DNA of 64,000 nucleotides, taken from the NCBI GenBank assembly GCA_946187935.1, contig CAMHSJ010000005.1, positions 1 through 64,000 of the forward strand. Reading direction: 5' to 3'. A program made the position numbers and the translations under genes. The notes beneath the pieces are model-generated. The model ran no database searches. It was not told the DNA's origin and was given only the letters and a program-made list of their open reading frames with translations. Source of the stretch: an uncultured Clostridia bacterium (GTDB lineage: Bacteria > Bacillota > Clostridia > Saccharofermentanales > Saccharofermentanaceae). Shown here piece after piece: positions 58,302 to 64,000 of this stretch; position 1 is the first letter of the stretch, and every line of letters starts with the position of its first letter.

Positions 58302-58310
58302 TGATATACT
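58302..58310 (+). promoter_or_regulatory. Predicted extended -10 promoter for the 58341 gene
   Basis: TGATATACT on the plus strand, extended -10 type, about 30 bp before the ATG; AGGAGG follows at 58326-58331. Confidence 0.45.
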
Positions 58311-58340
58311 GAACAAAACAGGCCTAGGAGGAATGAAGCC

Positions 58341-58673
58341 ATGCTTTGGAACCAGCTGCCCGATAATCTTACCTGGATAGACAAACTGAGATACTATCTC
58401 GAAAAAGATCCTGAAGAAGTAAACAATAAGGACCTGAAAGATGCCTTGTGCGTTCTGACCGCCATGTACATTGACGAGTATGAGAGCAATTGTGCCCTGG
58501 AAGAAGCCATTGTAAGCGAGATCGGCGAAGACAGGTTTGAAGAACTGTTAGACTCCACCATCGGAGACGAGACCATATGGCACTACTCCAGGATACTATC
58601 TGAACCCAGAGATAATCAGAGAATATGCCTTGCGCTAGGATTCTTAGATAAGCTCGGGAACGGGACAGACTAA
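58341..58673 (+). CDS. Small acidic helical protein, unrecognised
   Basis: Soluble protein of 110 residues, about a fifth Asp/Glu, predicted mostly helical (DKLRYYLEKDPEEVNNKDLKD, EEAIVSEIGEDRFEELL). No signal peptide, TM helix or known motif. The ATG has AGGAGG 9 nt upstream and an extended -10 promoter. It stands alone, divergent from pheS and convergent with a lipoprotein gene. Confidence 0.65.
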   Translation: MLWNQLPDNLTWIDKLRYYLEKDPEEVNNKDLKDALCVLTAMYIDEYESNCALEEAIVSEIGEDRFEELLDSTIGDETIWHYSRILSEPRDNQRICLALGFLDKLGNGTD

Positions 58674-58693
58674 AAACGTCTTCTATTTGACGT
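58672..58693 (-). terminator. Weak terminator overlapping the 58683 lipoprotein stop codon
   Basis: ACGTC (58676-58680) pairs with GACGT (58689-58693); the loop contains the stop codon TAG (58683-58685), and the minus strand continues with TTTT. The stem is only five pairs. Confidence 0.4.
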
Positions 58694-59615
58694 CGATGCA
58701 GTTGAGAACTTCATCAGTGAACGTAAAGGCAAGGATGCTGAAACCCGTGCTGTCTTTGTCGAGTCCGTACATCAGGGTCGTTACCATAGAACCGTTCGAT
58801 TCTTCATCATTCCTGTAGTGTGCAGGACCCATAGCAGCTGTAATATCAGACATCGTTGTATTTCCCAATGTAAAACCGTTGATGCCGACAGTGTCAGACA
58901 CGCCGCCTGATGCAGAAGCGCAGTAGATATCAAGGCTTTGAATCGAGCAGTCATCTATGGCCAGAACCGAGTTCGTATTGTTTACTGCAACTATCGTAAA
59001 CATCAGCATGGGCTTTGTCAGATCGACATCAGAAGAACTCCAGCAGTTGACACCGGGAACTGCCACATCTATCCCGTATTCGGTCTGTCCGGGCGAGAGC
59101 ATATCAGGGTGATATGTATAGTCGATAACAGCGCCGCTGTTAATAAGATCTCCTATGGTTCCATTGATGGGATAGTCAGTGCCGTTTGCAGTAAAACAGG
59201 TAATGGTTCCATATTCTCCGGAAACCGTCGGATAAGAAAAAGTCGAAGATGTGGTCGGGTCAGTAGTATCAGCAGGGTCAGCAGGCGCCGTGGGAACTGT
59301 AGTTGGCACAGTATCCATGCTGCCGAGTATCTCTTCATAAGAGAACGGACGGTTAATGTTCTCAGTAAACTTAAACCTGCCGGCATCTTCATCCCAGGTC
59401 ACATGGGTTTCTATGATCCCGTCCTTAGAGAGGAATATCCAGGTCGTCTCCCCTTCTTCCTCCGTTTCTTCGACAAAGTCAAAGTCTAATTCGTATTCTT
59501 CTTCGGCAGCCAGCTCGGCTGATTTTTCGTCAGGCTTAGTCTCTTTCTTGAAAGAACAGGAAGCAATTCCTGTAAGCAGCAATGCTGCCAAAAGAGAACA
59601 GATCACTTTCTTCAT
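58683..59615 (-). CDS. Lipoprotein with a Thr/Pro linker, unknown function
   Basis: Secreted lipoprotein of 310 residues. Signal peptide with lipobox TGIASC (Cys20), then a very acidic segment, a short beta domain (TTWIFLSKDGIIETHVTW), a Thr/Pro/Asp linker (about 105-130) and a C-terminal domain of about 175 residues (ITCFTANGTDYPINGTIGDL, DITAAMGPAHYRNDE). The C-terminal part recalls domains of other Clostridia lipoproteins but I cannot name it. An extended -10 promoter is predicted at 59645-59653. Confidence 0.8.
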   Translation of the reverse strand: MKKVICSLLAALLLTGIASCSFKKETKPDEKSAELAAEEEYELDFDFVEETEEEGETTWIFLSKDGIIETHVTWDEDAGRFKFTENINRPFSYEEILGSMDTVPTTVPTAPADPADTTDPTTSSTFSYPTVSGEYGTITCFTANGTDYPINGTIGDLINSGAVIDYTYHPDMLSPGQTEYGIDVAVPGVNCWSSSDVDLTKPMLMFTIVAVNNTNSVLAIDDCSIQSLDIYCASASGGVSDTVGINGFTLGNTTMSDITAAMGPAHYRNDEESNGSMVTTLMYGLDKDSTGFSILAFTFTDEVLNCIDVK

Positions 59616-59644
59616 GGTTATCTCCCAATGGTTTTTCTCTGCTA

Positions 59645-59653
59645 ATTATAGCA
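59645..59653 (-). promoter_or_regulatory. Predicted extended -10 promoter for the 58683 lipoprotein gene
   Basis: Minus-strand TGCTATAAT, identical to the extended -10 before valS, about 30 bp before the ATG. Confidence 0.5.
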
Positions 59654-59744
59654 TTTATCCAACATGATTAATTATTATTTATAATTGTGTTTTCCTCTAC
59701 AAAACCGTATCCTCGTTTGATAAAATAAAATACCGGAGGCAGAC

Positions 59745-60413
59745 ATGACTATTTACGATGCTGTACAGGAAAGACACTCTGTTAGGATCTTCAAGAAGAC
59801 CCCTCTGTCTAACGATGCCATCAAGCTCCTTAACGAGAGGATGAAAGAACTGAATTCCAAATATGACGTTGAGTTCAAGCTCGTTACAGACAATGGCAAG
59901 ATCATAAACACAGCATACAAAGTCTCCTTCACCAAAAATGCCAACAACTTTATCGTCATGACAGGCAAGAACAAGCCAAAGATCGATGAGATCATCGGTT
60001 ATGCAGGTGCTGATATCCTTCTTTATGCGCAGACGATAGGCCTTAACACTTGCTGGATAAGCGGAGCCATCAACAAGGCAGAAGCAAGAGATGCTGCAAA
60101 TGTCAGACCCGGATATCTAATTCCCGGCGTCATTGCCGTAGGTTACGGTGAGAACAACGGCAAGCCCCATAAGTCCAAAAAGTTAGAAGATATCTCAACT
60201 TACAGAGGCAATCCGCCCTACTGGTTCTATAAGGGCGTCGGCTATGTTCTTCTCGCTCCCACCGCCAACAACAAACAGGCATTCAATATAAAAGGTGACG
60301 GCAACAAAGTGCGCATCACCTGTGATAATAATCAATATGCGGGTCTTGAACTCGGAATAGCCAGATACCATTTCGAGGTAGGCGCCGGAACTGAAAATTT
60401 TGAATGGGCTTAG
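59745..60413 (+). CDS. Nitroreductase-family (TM1586-type) flavoprotein
   Basis: Predicted FMN-dependent NAD(P)H oxidoreductase of 222 residues. AVQERHSVRIFKK is the N-terminal FMN-phosphate loop, VMTGKN and ADILLYAQTIGLNTCWISG match the nitroreductase core, and IPGVIAVGYGE the second flavin-contact region. The C-terminal half is a truncated second repeat, as in the TM1586 group. The natural acceptor is unknown. GGAGG lies 7 nt before the ATG. The stop codon lies in the loop of a terminator hairpin. Confidence 0.85.
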   Translation: MTIYDAVQERHSVRIFKKTPLSNDAIKLLNERMKELNSKYDVEFKLVTDNGKIINTAYKVSFTKNANNFIVMTGKNKPKIDEIIGYAGADILLYAQTIGLNTCWISGAINKAEARDAANVRPGYLIPGVIAVGYGENNGKPHKSKKLEDISTYRGNPPYWFYKGVGYVLLAPTANNKQAFNIKGDGNKVRITCDNNQYAGLELGIARYHFEVGAGTENFEWA

Positions 60414-60428
60414 AGCCCATTCTTTTTT
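60402..60428 (+). terminator. Terminator hairpin with the nitroreductase stop codon in its loop
   Basis: GAATGGGCT (60402-60410) and AGCCCATTC (60414-60422) are perfect 9-bp arms; the 3-nt loop is exactly the stop codon TAG (60411-60413); TTTTTT follows. The convergent DHH gene ends at 60427, so the T-run abuts its stop. Confidence 0.9.
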
Positions 60429-61356
60429 ATGGATGGGTATTGAGCATCGCAATGATGTTGGGAAGCTCTGCATCCACCTTGTCATTATCGAGCTGGCATG
60501 TACCTGCATTCGGATGTCCGCCGCCGCCGTAATCTAAGCAGAGCTCACCGATATCCATGGTCCCGGCCTTGTTGATGATGGATTTGCCGATCATGACTGC
60601 CGTATTCTGCTTCTTGAAGCCCCATGCCACATGAACGCTCATCTCGATCTCAGGATAAAGAGCATAGATCATGAATCTGTTGCCTGTATAGATAGTCTCC
60701 AAAGGTCTTAAGTCAAGTACTGCGACCTTATCATGGATAACAACGATGTCCTTGAGCTGCTGCTTGAACAATTCCTGCTGCTCAAAATAAAGATCGACTC
60801 TCTCCTTAACATCCGGAAGAGCAAGAACCTCATCAACATTATGGTTTACACAATAGTCAATAAGCTCCATCATGAGATCATAATTGGAGATCCTGAAATT
60901 GTGGAAACGTCCGAGTCCTGTCCTGGCATCCATCAGGAAGTCCATGAGGACCCAGCCTGTAGGATTCAAGATCTCGTCAACTGTAAAGTCAGCAGAATCG
61001 CCCTTGTCGACTGCTTCCATCATCTCTGTGCTGACAGTCTTGATCTTCTCTGCCCCGCCGTAATATTCATAGACAACGCGTGCAGCAGACTTAGCCACAT
61101 GGCAGATGTACTTGTCCTGAATGGCATCTATATCATTGCGGGCAAGTTCACTCTCATGGTGGTCAAATGCAAGCCCTACCCTGGGATCGTAAGGAAGATT
61201 TGTCGTAATGTCATTTGATGTAAGGTCGACCTTGCCGTCCTGAACGTCCTTGGGGTGAACGAACTTGATATCTCCGATAAGATCAAGCTCCCTTAAGATC
61301 ATTGCACAGACAAGACCGTCAAAGTCACTTCTGGTTACAAGGCGCATTTTCTCCAT
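60427..61356 (-). CDS. DHH-family phosphoesterase
   Basis: Predicted Mn-dependent phosphoesterase of 309 residues, possibly an exopolyphosphatase, nanoRNase or cyclic-dinucleotide hydrolase. VTRSDFDGLVCA is motif I, LAFDHHES is the DHH motif, EAVDKGDSADF supplies a further Asp, and the C-terminal DHHA1 domain has YGGGGHPNAGTC. The ATG at 61356 is chosen for GGAGG; the frame is open 33 nt further up. It is the stand-alone short form without DRTGG or PAS domains, so it is not GdpP. Confidence 0.88.
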   Translation of the reverse strand: MEKMRLVTRSDFDGLVCAMILRELDLIGDIKFVHPKDVQDGKVDLTSNDITTNLPYDPRVGLAFDHHESELARNDIDAIQDKYICHVAKSAARVVYEYYGGAEKIKTVSTEMMEAVDKGDSADFTVDEILNPTGWVLMDFLMDARTGLGRFHNFRISNYDLMMELIDYCVNHNVDEVLALPDVKERVDLYFEQQELFKQQLKDIVVIHDKVAVLDLRPLETIYTGNRFMIYALYPEIEMSVHVAWGFKKQNTAVMIGKSIINKAGTMDIGELCLDYGGGGHPNAGTCQLDNDKVDAELPNIIAMLNTHP

Positions 61357-61437
61357 AGTTGTACCTCCGGCTGAAATTAGAATTAACACCTTAAATATAT
61401 CAAAAATCCATTACGGAAAAAGAAAACAGAATGTTAA

Positions 61438-62061
61438 TTAATTAAGATACGGATTGGTATCACGCTCGATCCCTATCGTGGAATCATTTCCATGTCCCGG
61501 AAGAACGGGAAGCGAAACAGGCATCCGGGCGAGTTTTTTAAGAGAACTGATCATTTCTTCAGGGTTTCCGCCTTCCATGTCAGTCCTGCCCATGCTCCCT
61601 GCGAAAAGAGTATCTCCCGTAAATAATACTGAAGAGTCCCCGTCACTTACCTGATAGCAGACAGAACCTTTGGTATGGCCAGGGGTAGCTATGACGGATA
61701 CACTAAGATCACCAATCAAGAACTCGCCCGCTGCTTCTTTGTATTCAAAACTGAAGCTCGTTTCCCTGCCTGTCATGTAAGAACAGTTAAACACAGGATC
61801 CTTCAGAAGATAAGCATCTGAAGAAGACATATAGACATCAGCCTCAGGACACTTACCTATCCATTCATTAACCTTGCAGATGTGGTCATTGTGGCCGTGA
61901 GTTATAAGGATCGCTTTAACCTTTGAAAAAGAAAACCCTGCATCAGAACCCGATACCTTATCCGGACTAACAGAAGGATCTATGACCAGAAAACAATCCC
62001 CGCCTGCTATAACATAGCAGTTAGAAGCAAGAGGTCCTATGGGGAAACAAAAAACCTTCAT
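61438..62061 (-). CDS. Metallo-beta-lactamase-fold hydrolase, glyoxalase II-like
   Basis: Zinc-dependent hydrolase of 207 residues. The HxHxDH motif is THGHNDHI; TPGHTKGSVCY, FTGDTLFAGSMGRTD and LPGHGNDSTIG supply the remaining metal ligands. The pattern is that of the YcbL/GloB group (thioester hydrolases). It begins 6 nt after the methylglyoxal-synthase-like gene, so they are probably co-transcribed. The GloB C-terminal substrate domain is absent, so the true substrate is open. Confidence 0.88.
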   Translation of the reverse strand: MKVFCFPIGPLASNCYVIAGGDCFLVIDPSVSPDKVSGSDAGFSFSKVKAILITHGHNDHICKVNEWIGKCPEADVYMSSSDAYLLKDPVFNCSYMTGRETSFSFEYKEAAGEFLIGDLSVSVIATPGHTKGSVCYQVSDGDSSVLFTGDTLFAGSMGRTDMEGGNPEEMISSLKKLARMPVSLPVLPGHGNDSTIGIERDTNPYLN

Positions 62062-62067
62062 GGCTTA

Positions 62068-62478
62068 TCAGATAGCATTTGAAGAATAATCGCTGTTCCA
62101 CTGGCGGTAATCAAGAGCGCCTGCGTCGACAGCCGTGATAAGGACTTCTGCCGAAGCGATATTCGTCGCATAAGGGATGGTATTCATATCGCAGACATCA
62201 AGGAGCTGTGAGGAATTGGATCCTTTGTTCTCCCTGCCGTCCCTTAAGTAGATAACGCAGTCTATGCCGTTGAACTCAGCTCTGGAAGCAAGCTGCTCAA
62301 AGCCTGCGGAATAATCCACGGACAGACCCGATACCTCAAGATCTGCAGCTGATTTAAGAAGTTTGGCTGTATTATAAACTGAGATGAGCTGATGTTTCTC
62401 AAGCAGAGGCTTGTAGGCAATGCAAAAGTTTACGAGAAGCTCTGTTTTCCTGTTATCTGCCATCAGAACTATCTTCAT
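62068..62478 (-). CDS. Methylglyoxal-synthase-fold protein lacking most catalytic residues
   Basis: Protein of 136 residues that aligns end to end with MgsA (LVNFCIAYKPLLEKH, CDMNTIPYATNIASAEVL). Against the E. coli enzyme, His19 is replaced (ADN for AHD), the phosphate loop TGTTG reads VYNTA, Asp71 of GPxGGDQ is Phe, and the segment carrying His98 and Asp101 is shortened and changed (NKGSNSS). Only the Asp91 equivalent (LRD) remains. It may bind a phosphorylated ligand like other MGS-like domains rather than make methylglyoxal. The ATG at 62478 has GGAG upstream. The position after a PBP2 gene matches mgsA in clostridial mre-rodA clusters. Confidence 0.82.
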   Translation of the reverse strand: MKIVLMADNRKTELLVNFCIAYKPLLEKHQLISVYNTAKLLKSAADLEVSGLSVDYSAGFEQLASRAEFNGIDCVIYLRDGRENKGSNSSQLLDVCDMNTIPYATNIASAEVLITAVDAGALDYRQWNSDYSSNAI

Positions 62479-62510
62479 CAAAAAATCTCCATCAAAACAT
62501 TATTAGTAAA

Positions 62511-62539
62511 ATTTTAAGGGTTGCGCATTCATAAGACAA
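62511..62539 (-). promoter_or_regulatory. Predicted promoter for the MGS-like/hydrolase pair
   Basis: TTGTCT (-35) at 62534-62539 and TAAAAT (-10) at 62511-62516 with a 17-bp spacer, in the 110-bp gap after the PBP gene. Confidence 0.5.
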
Positions 62540-62588
62540 TTCTTAATTACTACAAAATTGACATGTATAAATTGTCTTTTTGACAAAA

Positions 62589-64000
62589 TCAGCCCGCAGT
62601 CGGAGTAACGCTGGGGATATAGTCTCCCAATATGGGATTTACAGAGTGAAGGTCAACAGATGAATCGTACTGGGCATCGAAATAAGCGCTCAGGAGTTTC
62701 TTTGCTATTACGATCGTTGAAGCGCCCCACTCACCCTTTTCGACGATGAGGGCTATCGCGACCTGCGGATCATCCTTGGGCGCGTAGCAGATGAACAGAC
62801 CATTGGAGTACTCCTTACGGAGCTCCTCGTATCCCGTCTCAGCAGTACCCGTCTTGCAGACGATCTCGATGGGATATGAGGCGAACTGCCTCTGAGCCGT
62901 ACTGTCCCAGGAACTCGTACCGGTAACAACGCATCTCATGGCATTTCTGACAGCGGTAATGCTCGGTTCTGAGATGCCGAGCTCGACTGACTCGGTCTGT
63001 CCCCTGTAGAGCACGGAACCGTCACTTGCGATAACGGAATCAATGACATAAGGAGTTACGAGCCTGTTAGTGGCTATTCCTGCCGTATATCTGCAGAGCT
63101 GAAGGATGGTAAAGCAGTCGTCAAACTGTCCTATCGCAGCCTGGGCGGTATTTGAAGGGAACCACATCTTATCGTACTCGGATTCATGCAGGAGCCTCTT
63201 GGTCTCTCTTGATGACATAACACCTGATATCTCGCCAGGAAGATCTATTCCAGTCTTCTCACCGAGACCGAATCTGTGAGCCATATCGGAGATATAGTCG
63301 ATACCTGTATCAACGCCAAGGAGCATGAAGTAGATATTGCATGAGGTAGCCATGGCGGAATTAAGGTTCAAAGGGCCGTGACCTGTCTGTGAGAACTCAA
63401 GGCACTTAAATACCCAGCCGCCGATGTCTATAGGGCTCGTACACCTGATCCAGTTGGATTCGGGAGTGATCCTTCCCTGCTCGAGACCCGCCAAGGCAGT
63501 TATCGGCTTAAAAGTCGATCCCGGAGCATACATGGACATGATGGCCCTGTTCCACAAAGGGAGATCCGCAGCCGTGATGTCTTCGTATTCATCGATGCCG
63601 AGGTAGTATTTGACCTGCTCTGCAGCCTGTTCGTCACCGTAGTTGGCGAGAATAAAGTCATTAGGATCGTAGTTCGGATAAGAACCCATGGCAAGGACTG
63701 CGCCGGTATTAACATCCATCATAACGAACGCGCCCGAGCTCGCCGTCGCATAACCTGTCTGCTCAATAGCTTCTGCGGCCTGAGCTTCGTTGATATAGTC
63801 CTTAAGGGCCTCGGTTCCGACTTCCTGAAGATGTGAATCAATAGTCAGATTGACAGTGGCTCCGGGTTCAGGTGCGATACCGTAGTCCGAAGAGACATAG
63901 AAGCCGTCTTCACCTTCCTCGGTCCAGATGTTATAAGGCGTCACGCCGGAACTGCCGTGCAGATACCTTTCCATCTGGGACTCAACGCCCGACATTCCGA
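62589..64000 (-). CDS. mrdA: PBP2-type transpeptidase (C-terminal part, cut by window edge)
   Basis: Class B penicillin-binding protein acting with RodA in lateral-wall synthesis. The visible 470 residues begin within the conserved GMSGVESQMERYLHG of the dimerisation domain and continue off the right edge. The transpeptidase domain has SxxK in APGSTFKPI, SxN in ATSCNIY and KTG in CKTGTAE, so it looks catalytically complete. The C-terminus ends without a PASTA domain, which argues against PBP2x or SpoVD. The mgsA-like gene downstream supports mrdA. Confidence 0.9.
   Translation of the reverse strand, partial: GMSGVESQMERYLHGSSGVTPYNIWTEEGEDGFYVSSDYGIAPEPGATVNLTIDSHLQEVGTEALKDYINEAQAAEAIEQTGYATASSGAFVMMDVNTGAVLAMGSYPNYDPNDFILANYGDEQAAEQVKYYLGIDEYEDITAADLPLWNRAIMSMYAPGSTFKPITALAGLEQGRITPESNWIRCTSPIDIGGWVFKCLEFSQTGHGPLNLNSAMATSCNIYFMLLGVDTGIDYISDMAHRFGLGEKTGIDLPGEISGVMSSRETKRLLHESEYDKMWFPSNTAQAAIGQFDDCFTILQLCRYTAGIATNRLVTPYVIDSVIASDGSVLYRGQTESVELGISEPSITAVRNAMRCVVTGTSSWDSTAQRQFASYPIEIVCKTGTAETGYEELRKEYSNGLFICYAPKDDPQVAIALIVEKGEWGASTIVIAKKLLSAYFDAQYDSSVDLHSVNPILGDYIPSVTPTAG

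Overview
The window is a gene-dense stretch of a low-to-moderate GC Gram-positive (Bacillota, most likely Clostridia) chromosome. The evidence is a class D sortase with an LPxTG-type substrate, PASTA kinase PrkC with phosphatase PrpC, a YerC/TrpR-type regulator, a type 2 isoleucyl-tRNA synthetase, families known mainly from gut or rumen Clostridia (DUF5688- and DUF5702-like), many lipoproteins and AGGAGG ribosome binding sites. I see no rRNA, tRNA, CRISPR array, insertion sequence or phage gene. No gene-free stretch exceeds about 230 bp. Both ends cut genes: ileS at the left, a penicillin-binding protein at the right.

Layout. 1-3165: ileS and two RNA-modification-type enzymes. 3167-6272: three lipoproteins that share modules, divergent from a PhoB/PhoR-type two-component system and an RluF-like pseudouridine synthase (6423-9635). 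9642-12998: valS with a membrane protein. 13120-15412: clpX and a ROK sugar kinase. 15544-19154: glyA, rarA, a lipoprotein, dtd and a tiny overlapping frame. 19279-27431: an operon of aspartate aminotransferase, purB, cysteine desulfurase, thiI and an AIR-synthase-like gene, followed by a membrane GGDEF/EAL protein. 27563-30858: yraN, a second EAL-type protein and an aminotransferase. 30848-37061: a cell-surface cassette (DUF5688-like protein, a 1529-residue NlpC/P60 + Cna-B + VaFE surface protein, and a sortase).

37244-51785 looks like one 14.5-kb housekeeping operon: a small membrane protein, a TrpR-like regulator, secA, punA, ahcY, def, fmt, rsmB, rlmN, prpC, prkC, rsgA, rpe and thiN. Genes are separated by at most about 20 nt or overlap, and several start with GTG or TTG. 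It links protein export, S-adenosylhomocysteine and purine recycling, initiator-tRNA formylation, rRNA modification, ribosome assembly and cell-envelope Ser/Thr signalling. 51861-54497 holds a small TadE/DUF5702 pseudopilin-like cluster with no secretion ATPase beside it. 54728-58196 is pheST. 58341-64000 holds an orphan small gene, a lipoprotein, a nitroreductase, a DHH phosphoesterase, a metallo-beta-lactamase-fold hydrolase, a methylglyoxal-synthase-like protein that has lost most catalytic residues, and a PBP2-type transpeptidase.

Most interesting observations: (i) the surface cassette, with a terminator hairpin in its 5' leader and a Cys-rich sortase; (ii) the methylglyoxal-synthase-like protein lacking four of five catalytic residues, beside a glyoxalase II-like hydrolase and PBP2; (iii) the three-module lipoprotein next to two genes that look like its separated parts; (iv) the PrkC kinase with an extra InlB-like domain and a Pro/Thr tail; (v) a TrpR-like regulator with a basic insertion inside its helix-turn-helix. 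Motif comparisons rest on recalled family knowledge; no database search was run.
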